NCBI GenBank assembly: GCA_964585305.1
Contig: CAZPDM010000006.1
Coordinates: forward strand, 1-64,000
From: CAZPDM01 sp964585305
GTDB taxonomy: Bacteria; Planctomycetota; Uabimicrobiia; Uabimicrobiales; JABWCH01
Direction of reading: 5' to 3'
DNA: 64,000 bases
The translations under genes and the position numbers were made by a program. The notes under the pieces were generated by a model. It was not told the DNA's origin and did not search any database. It saw nothing but the letters and a program-made list of their open reading frames with translations. Of this stretch, positions 1 to 9,800 are shown in pieces. Numbering within the stretch: position 1 is the stretch's first letter; the number at the start of each line of letters is the position of its first letter.

Positions 1-370
1 CTGTTTTTTTTGTTATGAGATAACAAAAAAATACTTCCGTTTCTTCTTATAATAATTTAACACAGTTTTTTTTCTTGTCAAATTTTTTTTGCAAAAAATT
101 TGATAAATTTTTTTTAAGCTACAGTAGTATAGAAAGCATTTTTATATAAAAATTTGCTATGTTTGTGATATAGTATAAATATATTGTGTATGTATAATCT
201 CTTAATATATTTATATATATATACTTATAAAGTATAACCATAAAAAATACAAAATTTAGTTTTTCACAAAGTTTTCATGGTATTTTTATACTACAATTGT
301 TAGAATTAAAAATATCTATAGAAATTTTATACAAATTTTTTAAAGTTATCAAGTAATTCAAGGAATTTTT
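1..370. other. AT-rich non-coding stretch upstream of the dynamin-like gene
   Basis: No open reading frame or RNA gene is recognisable here. The stretch is extremely AT-rich with long T and A runs around 60-120 and TATA-type runs around 170-230. It probably holds the promoter of the downstream GTPase gene, but no well-spaced -35/-10 pair stands out against this composition. AAGGA at about 359-363 is the ribosome binding site of the gene starting at 371. Confidence 0.5.
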
Positions 371-3028
371 ATGAAAGAAGATCGTCGAGCTAAACTTTCT
401 GATTTATTCAAGGAAATTAGCGAACTATATGGGACTCTTGTTAATGAATTTCCAGAATTTGGAACAGTAAAACTTTCTCAAACTTTGGAAGAAGAAGAGA
501 AGTATTTTACTAGTGCACAAGGATTTTACAAAATTGCTGTTGTAGGAAGTTACAGTACAGGAAAAACAACTTTATTAAAAGCGTTATTTTTTGATCGTGG
601 CATTTATAATGTAGATCTTCCAACAGCCGCAGATATTACAACACAAGTTCCAACTATTATAAAATTAATTCCTGGTTACAATGAAGAAAACTGTTATGTT
701 CGCGCAGATCCTATTACTACTGCAGATTTTATTCAAGCATTACGTTGGAATATCGACCAAATGTCTCAAAAAGTTGCTTTAGAAAAACCGAATTTTAATG
801 ATTTAACTCCAACAAGTTTTGCAACATGGGTAAATGAAGTAGCACTGCCAGCCCTAAAACAGCCTATTCGTGGTGGAACTGGGGCTACGCAAGATCATTA
901 TATTTTGGAACTCAAAGAAGCTGTACAAATCTTTAGAACACTCGATCCCGGATACAAATTGCCGCCTATCAATAGTATAAAATCAGCACTTGACGCCATC
1001 AAAGATGGCAAAGCCTCTCGAACCTTACGTTCAATTTCAATTTCTATTCCCGCTCAAAATATTACATATCCTATACAACTAGTAGATTTGCCTGGTATGG
1101 ATGTTCCCAATTTGGCTCATCGTCAATTTTCTTACAAATTTATTGCAGAAGAAGCTGATGCTGTACTGTTTTTAAAAGATTCTCAAAAACCTTCTTTTAC
1201 AGAAGGCGAGCAAGAACTCTTGACTCATATTGCTTCCAAACTTTATGATATTCAACAAAAATGCTTCTTTATTTTTAATAAATGGCATGATACAGACCAC
1301 CCTGGTGCTGAACGTGCTGTCCGTGAAGTTATCAATGAATATCATTTCCAAAGTAAGAATGTTTTCCGCGTTTCATCTCTTCCAGCTTTAATGTATCTTG
1401 AAGAAAAATCTGGAATTGATATTGATGCAAAATATCGTAAGAATCAACAAGAATGGGCAATTAGCAATTATCGCGATCTTAAGCAACAATATGGAAATCG
1501 CTTGTTATCTGAAATGGGCGTTCTCCAACTTCGAGAATTTTTGGAATACTATTGCGAAAACAGCTTGCCGATGTTGGCCATGAAAAATCATGGTGAGGTT
1601 CTTATGGATTTCCTTAAAGCAATGAATAAACGCGTAGAGGAAATTATTGTCGATCCTAAAACTGGAAAAATTGATACCACCATTTTTGAAGATTCTGAAT
1701 TAAGCCGATGCAAAGCAGCTTTGGAAGGCTTTAAAGAAAATGTTCATGGTGTAGAAAAACGCTTAGATGAATTTGCCGATAGTTTGCAACAAAGTATTGA
1801 AAAACTAATTGAAACTACGCATGGAAAAGTTGATATTTTTAGCGAAGAAAATGAAGAGCAAAAACCAAAAGGAAAATTAGGACGATTGCTAGAAAAACTT
1901 TTCATGCGTCGAAGAATGAACAAAGCAATTCGAGCAACAAAGAGTGCGAAATTATTTGAACCCAAGCTAGAAATTAAACCAGAACCTAAAAAAACTCCAA
2001 AAGAACTAGATGTTCCTGCAGGCAAAGATAATAAAAAGAAACCTATTGATGATACTGTAATTTTTGATGAGGCTGATGCTGCGGGAGAAATCGATTTAAT
2101 CGATAATGAACCAAATTCTCCTATGACACCTCAACGGCCTGTTGATATTTTGACCTATCTTACTAAAGAAATCTTTCCTACTATTGATGTATACCAACGT
2201 GTTCGAGTCATTCGGAATTATACTGCCGGACGTTCTAAAGTCCTTTCGCATGAAATTGAACTAGCTGTCATTAAAGATGTCAACAAATCTTTACGCGAAA
2301 AGTTTTTGGAAGTACTTATTGGTATTGTTGCCCATCATATTGAAGCTCTTTGTCGGACAATAGATAATGAGGGATATATTGATCATATTGAAGAAATTTT
2401 GACTCAATTTAATTTAAATCTTTATATCCAACCACATACTTTATTTATTAAATTTATGGATTCTCTCAAAGGCCAACTCAACGAGGCTTGTGGAGTTATG
2501 GCAGAAATCGCTATTAAAAAATTAGATGAAGTTGGTATTTATAATGAAAATTTAAATTATGTGGCCTCTATCGAATGTGATAACCAAGAACAATGCCGAC
2601 AAAAACAAGAAGCCTTGATAGAATACCTGACCGAAAATTATAAAAAACATGTTGCTATAGCTTTTCAAACTTTATGTAATGAAGGTTGGGATGAATTAAG
2701 CGAAAAAATTGCTAAAGGTCGTGAAAAATTAGTTGGTTTGTTAGGGCGACATGATGTCATTGCTTCCAAAATATTTGATGAACGTAAAGCCATGGAAAGA
2801 CGTGGAATTAGCTATGATAGAGCTATGTTTGAACAAATAGAAGATTCCCTCAAAGAAAAATTTGCAGTCATTAAAGATGTTGCGAAAGAAGATTTGGAAG
2901 TCAAAGTAACTCAACGTAATGCTAAAATTACCGAATACCAACAAAAAATACAAATTGTTAGTCATCAAGCAAAAGAACTTATGTCTTTGACCCCTGCACC
3001 AGTTTTAGGTAGCGGAAATAACGACTAA
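371..3028 (+). CDS. Dynamin-like GTPase (bacterial dynamin family protein)
   Basis: An 885-residue large GTPase. The G1 P-loop is GSYSTGKT at residues 59-66, the G3 motif DLPG is at 239-242, and the G4 region reads NKWHD at 303-307, one residue longer than the usual NKxD. After the GTPase domain come long charged helices and a Lys/Pro/Asp-rich linker at about residues 515-600, then a second helical half, the stalk layout of bacterial dynamin-like proteins, which bind and remodel membranes. I see no obvious transmembrane paddle, so membrane contact would be peripheral. AAGGA lies 7 bases before the ATG. A 10-bp hairpin and a zinc-ribbon gene follow. The family call is firm; the substrate membrane and partner are unknown. 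Confidence 0.85.
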   Translation: MKEDRRAKLSDLFKEISELYGTLVNEFPEFGTVKLSQTLEEEEKYFTSAQGFYKIAVVGSYSTGKTTLLKALFFDRGIYNVDLPTAADITTQVPTIIKLIPGYNEENCYVRADPITTADFIQALRWNIDQMSQKVALEKPNFNDLTPTSFATWVNEVALPALKQPIRGGTGATQDHYILELKEAVQIFRTLDPGYKLPPINSIKSALDAIKDGKASRTLRSISISIPAQNITYPIQLVDLPGMDVPNLAHRQFSYKFIAEEADAVLFLKDSQKPSFTEGEQELLTHIASKLYDIQQKCFFIFNKWHDTDHPGAERAVREVINEYHFQSKNVFRVSSLPALMYLEEKSGIDIDAKYRKNQQEWAISNYRDLKQQYGNRLLSEMGVLQLREFLEYYCENSLPMLAMKNHGEVLMDFLKAMNKRVEEIIVDPKTGKIDTTIFEDSELSRCKAALEGFKENVHGVEKRLDEFADSLQQSIEKLIETTHGKVDIFSEENEEQKPKGKLGRLLEKLFMRRRMNKAIRATKSAKLFEPKLEIKPEPKKTPKELDVPAGKDNKKKPIDDTVIFDEADAAGEIDLIDNEPNSPMTPQRPVDILTYLTKEIFPTIDVYQRVRVIRNYTAGRSKVLSHEIELAVIKDVNKSLREKFLEVLIGIVAHHIEALCRTIDNEGYIDHIEEILTQFNLNLYIQPHTLFIKFMDSLKGQLNEACGVMAEIAIKKLDEVGIYNENLNYVASIECDNQEQCRQKQEALIEYLTENYKKHVAIAFQTLCNEGWDELSEKIAKGREKLVGLLGRHDVIASKIFDERKAMERRGISYDRAMFEQIEDSLKEKFAVIKDVAKEDLEVKVTQRNAKITEYQQKIQIVSHQAKELMSLTPAPVLGSGNND

Positions 3029-3073
3029 AATTGCCAAAATGAGTTTCGACTATCTTAAGTTTTTTTTAATGTT

Positions 3074-3113
3074 TTGCTTTGCAGCTTAGTAGTCAAAAAA
3101 AGTTGCAAAGCAA
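3074..3113 (+). terminator. Inverted repeat between the dynamin-like and zinc-ribbon genes
   Basis: TTGCTTTGCA (3074-3083) and TGCAAAGCAA (3104-3113) form a perfect 10-bp stem with a 20-base loop. No clean U-run follows, so this may be a weak terminator or an operator-like palindrome rather than a strong terminator. Confidence 0.35.
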
Positions 3114-3156
3114 TAAAAAATTCTTATTAAAAATAAGAAATTGTTCGGAGCGTAAT

Positions 3157-3735
3157 ATGACTATTAAAATTCGTTGTGCTTGTGGCAATGTTCTATGCGC
3201 TCCCGAGGAACGTCTCGGAAATACAGGACGTTGCCCAAATTGTAATCGACAAATTAAAGTAGAACGTCCTACTGAAGAGCGTCCTAATACTAATAAAGAC
3301 AATTCTTTTATTTTTAAAGAGAGCAAGCCGCTAACAGTAAGTAGTTCTGAAGGACAAAAAAATAACCTACAAACTAAGCCTAATTGGTTTATTCGTTTGC
3401 TTAGTTTTGGGATTTATACTTTATTTACTTTTCTTTTTATAGGAATTATTCTGCTTCATGCTTTACCAAATGAAAGAATATCTTCTTTCTCATGGTTAGG
3501 AATAAAACAATTAAAAGAAATATGGCAAAATTATGAAGGTTTTGCTTTTATGACTAAAGATGTTCATCGAAATTGGATTTATTCCTTAATTAAGAAATCT
3601 TCTACTAAAGATTCTATTCAAAATATTCCTAACAAAACTCCACCAAAAATGCCTATTATGAAGCCTCCTGCAGGACAAGACAAAATCCCTTCTTTGCCTA
3701 AAAAACCAGTGAAAAAAGATGATAGACCTATTTAA
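3157..3735 (+). CDS. Zinc-ribbon single-pass membrane protein, unknown function
   Basis: A 192-residue protein. I start it at the ATG at 3157, which has GGAG upstream and begins directly with a zinc ribbon; the frame is open from 3079 but that longer start has no ribosome binding site. Residues 6-32 hold CxC and CPNC pairs typical of a small zinc ribbon (MJ0042/FmdB-like in appearance). A polar linker follows, then one hydrophobic segment (about residues 85-110) and a Lys/Pro-rich tail. Expected topology is a cytoplasmic ribbon, one membrane span and an outer tail. A perfect hairpin terminator follows. It lies 128 bases after the dynamin-like gene on the same strand, so a membrane-related link is possible but not shown. 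Confidence 0.7.
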   Translation: MTIKIRCACGNVLCAPEERLGNTGRCPNCNRQIKVERPTEERPNTNKDNSFIFKESKPLTVSSSEGQKNNLQTKPNWFIRLLSFGIYTLFTFLFIGIILLHALPNERISSFSWLGIKQLKEIWQNYEGFAFMTKDVHRNWIYSLIKKSSTKDSIQNIPNKTPPKMPIMKPPAGQDKIPSLPKKPVKKDDRPI

Positions 3736-3750
3736 AAAACAAACAAAAAA

Positions 3751-3782
3751 AATAACCCACCAAATTTAATTGGTGGGTTATT
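3751..3782. terminator. Bidirectional rho-independent terminator
   Basis: A perfect 13-bp stem, AATAACCCACCAA (3751-3763) against TTGGTGGGTTATT (3770-3782), with a 6-base loop. An A-run lies on the left and a T-run on the right, so it can act on both strands. It sits between the converging zinc-ribbon and giant TPR genes. Confidence 0.9.
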
Positions 3783-3801
3783 TTTTTTGACGGTTTAAAA
3801 C

Positions 3802-6800
3802 CTAATCATCGCTTAAACCGCAAAGTTTACGGATTTTCATATATTGTTCTGAGATATTAAAATGCAATAGATCTGGAACACCATCACATTCCTGCATTTC
3901 TTTAATCGTAAATAATTTTCCTTTTTCTAACCGTTCTCCGCGATGAATTTTATTCAAACGGCAGAGCATTTGAATGCTAAGATCAAGAGAATTTGTAATG
4001 AGTAAGGCAAGACGGTTTGCAGAATATTCCAAACATTTAAGGTATAGTGAAACATTTACTTGTGTCGTAGCTTCAAGAAGTTCCGGGCGAGTTTTAATTT
4101 GATTAGGGATACTAGAAAGCCCAAGACTACCTGATAAACCTTTAGCAATTTGTTTCTGTAGTTCACGATGTTGCGGAGCAGGTTCTACACCTTGCACAGC
4201 ATTTCGTAATAGTTTGAAATATAATTCCAAATCATCATTGCTAAGTTTAGTACTTAACTTAAATGCTAGAGATTGTTTTTGTGTAATATAGAACAAATAT
4301 TTGGCCAAAATAAAGTTCAATTCAGATTCATTGAATATATCCAAAAGACGTTGGCTAATGATTAAACTTGGAGGATTTGTATTTTCAATGGAAATTTCTA
4401 CTGTATTGTCATTTTTGATATACATGTACATTTGTTTATCTTTAAGACCAAGAATTTTCATGATCTTGTTCGCATAATACCAAACAGGAGGTTGTGGGCT
4501 AAGTTTTCCAATATGCTGCCCCCAAGCTTTGTCTATATAAGGTGGGTAAGTTTTTTCCTGAGTCGCATCGGTCAAGGCCATAAGTTGGAAAAGGGAATGA
4601 ATTCGAGAAGGGACTAAATTTGGCATAATAGCAGAATCGGGAACTAATTCGACATTTCGTGTTGTTGTAGAGAAATCAAGATTTTGTTCATGCAAGAAAG
4701 CAGGCTCTAAGACACCTAAAGCATTATAGGCTCGCATAGCACGATCTTTTTGATTCTCTTGAAGCAATAATTTCCCTAAGGCACGATAAGAATTCGTACG
4801 GAATTGATCTTTCTGCAAAAGTTTAAGGTGTCCTTTAATCGCATCTTGTGCCATTTCTGGATTATTACTTTTCAGTTCAGTTAAAGCAATTTGTGTTTCA
4901 TTATGACTGGGATCAAGTTCCAAAACTTTTTCAAATTCTCGAATTGCTCCTGTAACATCATTAAGCTGTTCAGATAAAAGATATCCTAAAGCCAAATGAA
5001 TAGGAAAGCCAATATGTCTTTGGTTTACTGGCAACTTGGCTAAAAAGTTTTGATAACATTTTGCCAGGGATTGCCAATCTTTTTGAGAAACATAAATATT
5101 CCCAATTCCTTCGACAGCTTCCAAGCAAGTTACATCCATATCAAGAGCTTCTTGATATGCTGCAATTGCTTCATCATAACGTTTTAAGCCTTCACTTAAA
5201 ATAATAGCATGTTGACAACGATTACTAACTTTTGCTGAAACATCTTTTAAAAGCTGGTAATGTTGTTGATTCCAATGTTCGGCTTGCTCCCAATCTTTAT
5301 GTTTGATGGTCAAATTTGCTAACGCAGCTACAACATCAGTATCCTGTGGATTATACTCAAAAACACGAGTATATTCTTCTATTGCCTCATTATACCGGCC
5401 CATTTTTACCAAAAGGGCCGCTTTGTCTTTTTGGGCTAGAGATTTGGAATCATCGTCCATAGTACTCTCCAGAACTTGGTTATAGTAGCTTAAACTTTCT
5501 TCATTTTTATCCATCTTACCATATAAACGGGCGAGAGAAGCCAATACTAAACCAAGTTGGTTTACTGGCTGCAACTTTAAAAGGCTTTGATAATGGTTAA
5601 TTGCTTCGGTATATTTTTCAAGTTTTTCTGAAACTAAAGCTAATTGAGATAAAATTTCGAATTTGTTGGCAGTTGATAATGTTGTATTTTGACTAGCAAC
5701 TGTAAGATTTTCGTAGGCTTCAGTCCAGTATTGTTTTTCTATATAAAGAGGGGCTATTGCAAGTATAGGTTCGAGTTGCTTTGGATTAAGTTTGCGAGCT
5801 TGGCTATGTCGAGAAATGGCATCATCTTTGCAATTCAAAGCTGTAGCACAAATGCCCCAACGATAATACCACTCTGCAAGATTAGCAGTAGAATTTGCAG
5901 GAATATCTCCTATTGGAGTATTTCCAGACAATAAACTAATTAACCTACTAAGCATCGGTTCAAGTTCTGTCCATTGATTTTGTGAAAAGTATAATGAACA
6001 AATAGCTTCATAATTAGTAATGCTGTTGGGTTGTAGTTTAATAGCCTTTTGATACATTTCAATTGCTTCAGAAAATTTATCAAGATGCTTATAATATATT
6101 TCTCCTAAGCGAAGATATAAATGGGAACGTTCTTGCAACTGCTCGCTGGTTTCTTTTGGCCCATAGCTTTCAAAAATTTCAATAGCCTGTTTCCAAAATT
6201 GCACTGACTCTTGCCATTTTTCTTCTGATTCCGCAAGATTTCCTAGTTCAATAAGAGAAGAAGTGTGCTGAGGATAAGTTTGTACAGCTAGAGTTAAATT
6301 TTGTAAAGCTTGTGATGGAAGGTTTAAATGTTGAGAAGAAATCATTGCTAAAGTATAGCAAAGATCTGCTTTTACAATTGGATCAGTCGCTATTGCTATT
6401 TCTTGAGTGAGAATTCTTGAAAAATCTGTCCATTGTTGAGTTATTTCATAAATGCGATGTAAGGATTGCAATGCAGTTAAATTGCTATTTTGAAGAAGAA
6501 GAACTTTTTCTAAGTTAGAACTTGCAGCTTGTAAATTTTTTAGATTTTGCTCGTAGATTTTCCCGAGTGTTAAATATATATCAATTTTAGCTTCTTGAGT
6601 TTCAAGTTTTTCAACTTTTTCTTCTAATGTCTTAGCTACTTCATGGAAACTCTTTTGAGTAAGATATAATTTTTCCAAATTAGTAAAGGCTTCTTCATTG
6701 TATTCTTCAAGTTCCAAGACGTGCTGATAAGCTGAAATTGCTTCTGGTTTATGTCCAAGACTCATTTGAATACGTCCAATTTGCAACCAAGCTTGAATTT

Positions 6801-9800
6801 CTTCATTCATTTCATGGTTGGTACGAGAATATTGAACAATTTCTTGAAGAACACCTAATAATTCTGGCCAACGTTCTTGCCGTTGGAATAATTCTGCCAA
6901 CTCAACTAAAGTTTGACGATCGTTTGGTGCAATGGTACGTAGTTTTTGATAAATTGCAATTGATTGCTTAGAATCAAAAAGTTTATAGCTCCAGATTCGA
7001 CCCATTTTGTGATACAAATCAACAATACGGCTTGTATCTTTGATCATACTGATTTCTTGTTGGCAACTTAAAACAAGTTTCTCAAATTGCCCCCATTCTT
7101 CATAAATTTCTTGCAATTTATGTAAAACAGGCATACATTGAGGTTGCAAAGCTAAAGCATTTTCATAAACAGCCATAGCTTCATTACCCAAATGTAATTT
7201 TTGACGGTATATTTCCGCTATTTTTACCTGCAATTGAAATTTCGCCTGAGGATCTTCAATTGCTGTTAATTTGCGTTGCAATACCTCAATTAAAGCAGGA
7301 TAACGTTTTAATTCCTCTAAAATTTTTTCTAAACTATCTAAAGCAATTTTATTTTGTTTGTCCTGTGACAATGCTATATCAAAAATACGGGCAGCATTAG
7401 GCAAATCTTGAAGTTTTTTCCAATACAGATCGCCTAGTCTTAAAAGTTTTCCAAGAAGACCTTCGGTTTTTGTACTACTTGCACGCAATTCTTTTTCTAA
7501 AACTTCTGCAAAACCACGATAATCTTGCAACTGATTTTGCAATTCCATCATCTTTTCTGCTGTAGGACGATGAAATCCCTGTGCCAAAATACGTGAGAAT
7601 GACTCTAATGCTTTATGTGGCACTTTCATTTCTTGTCCCCATATATCTCCAATTTTAAAATATAATGCTGCTCGTTTACTATCCTCTTCAAGAACTTTGC
7701 ATTCTCTTTCAAGTAATTCAATTGTCTCTGGCCAACGTTGTTGCTTTTGAAAAAGATTTCGTAGTCCTTTAATAGTTTTAATATTTTCAGGATTGATTTT
7801 ATAAGCAATTTGATAATGATTCATAGCCTTAGCTACGTCATTAAACTGAGTTTCTTGAAGAACAGCAATTTTAATATGAAGATTTTCTAATACAGCAGAG
7901 TCTTCGCAAAATATTGCTAAAGTTTCATAAACATTTAATAATTCTTGCCATTTTTGTTGTTGGCTAAGAAGTTCTACTAGATTATTTAATGTTTCACTAT
8001 CATTAGGATTTAAGGCAATTGCTTTTTGATAGTATACAACAGATTCTTCTTTTTGCTCCAATTGTTGATGAATTTTACCAATTTCGCGATATAAAAAAAC
8101 TAAACGTTCATGTTTCCCGCTATTTTGTAAAATATTTGCTTCTTGAATATATGCTTGCACCAAAGATTTTGGTTCTTTATATAAACTTTCCAAGGCAAGA
8201 ATATTTTCAATATCATCTGTATGTAATTTAAGAATAGCCTCTGCATGGATAATTGCTTGAGCATTTTGTTGAAGATGATCTCGATATATAGTAACAAGCT
8301 CACGATGATATGGAGTTGGATCATCTTGCTCTTGAATAAGGATAATCTTTTCTTCCAACAATTTAGCATATTCTGCCCATTTTTTCTCTATTTGATAAAG
8401 TTCAAGAAGTTTAGCGATAACATTTAAATCTTGTAAATTGTCTTTATGGAGTTGCTCTAAAGTTTGAATTGCACCTGTGATATTTCCAAATTTGTCACGT
8501 CGTAGTTCTGAAATTTCCCAAAGTAATGGTTTTTGTTGAATCGGATCTTTTTGTTTTTCTAACTCTTTTTCAAGAATATTTTGTAAGGCTTTATATTCTT
8601 TTGTTTGGCGATAGATACGTTCCAATCCTTTAAGAACAATATTATTATCTGTATCCAATTCTAATAAAGTAAGATAATTTTCTTTCGCTGCATCAAGGTT
8701 TGCAAGTTGAATTTCTTGAACTTCTGCTGTTCTTAATAAAATTGCTATGCGACGTTGTTTTGAAATGGTAGTAAGTTCCAATTCTTTCTTAAGAGTAGCG
8801 GCTAATTCTGTAGGCTTATTAAGATTCTGATAAACTTCTTCCAAACGGCGCAATACAGCTAAATTATTAGGATCTGTTGTTAAATAAGATTGGTAATGTT
8901 TTAAGGTTTCTTCATATTGGGACATCTTTTCCCAAGTTTCTGCGATCTGTAAATGAAGCTCATTTTGTTTCTGAGGATCTTGAGTTAAAGATAATTCTTG
9001 TTCATACAACCCGATTAGATTCAGCCATTCTTGTCTTTTAGTATATAATGTAGCTAATAAATTGACTGCTGTTTTTCGATTGATAGGGGTATTGATATAA
9101 GGAATGTTAGTATTTGTAGCATTCCAATTCTCTGATTGCTCTGCAACTACCTGTGCTAAAATTTTACATGCAGCGTCTTCATCATTTTTATATTTTTGTA
9201 ATAAGATTGCAATTTTTACTAGAATATCTAATCTTTCTAAACCTGTTGCAAACTCGGAATGTTGTTGCAATGTTTGCAAAAGCTCATCCCAATTTTGATG
9301 ATTTTGATAGATCTCTTCTAAACGATTGTATGCTGCTACGTTTTGCACATCAATTGTCAAGAGTTGTTCTAATGATTTTAGGGCGGAAGAAGTATCGTGT
9401 AAACGATTTTCCTGAATATCAGTCAATTCAATCAATAGTTCAATTTGTCGCTCGGGTTCAGTAGTAAGTTCTATTTCTTTTTGAATTAGGCTGGCTAATT
9501 CTGTGATCTGCCCAGTTTTTTGATAAAGCTGGTGCAAATTTATGATGGATTCTAAATCATTAGGAGTAATTTCAAGAATACGTTTTTCCAACTCAATTGC
9601 TTTTTGAGGATTATCCTGGCATAATGCAACGATTTTTTTTAAAATTTCTTTTTTTAACTTAGGTTGAGTTGTTATAGATTCCTGATGTTCTAATCCTTCT
9701 ACTAACAATTTAAATAGGGAATTTTTTTCGCAAAGATCGCACCATCCTAAAATTGCTTTTCGATGCCCATTATCCAATTTTAAGATTTCACGATAACAAC

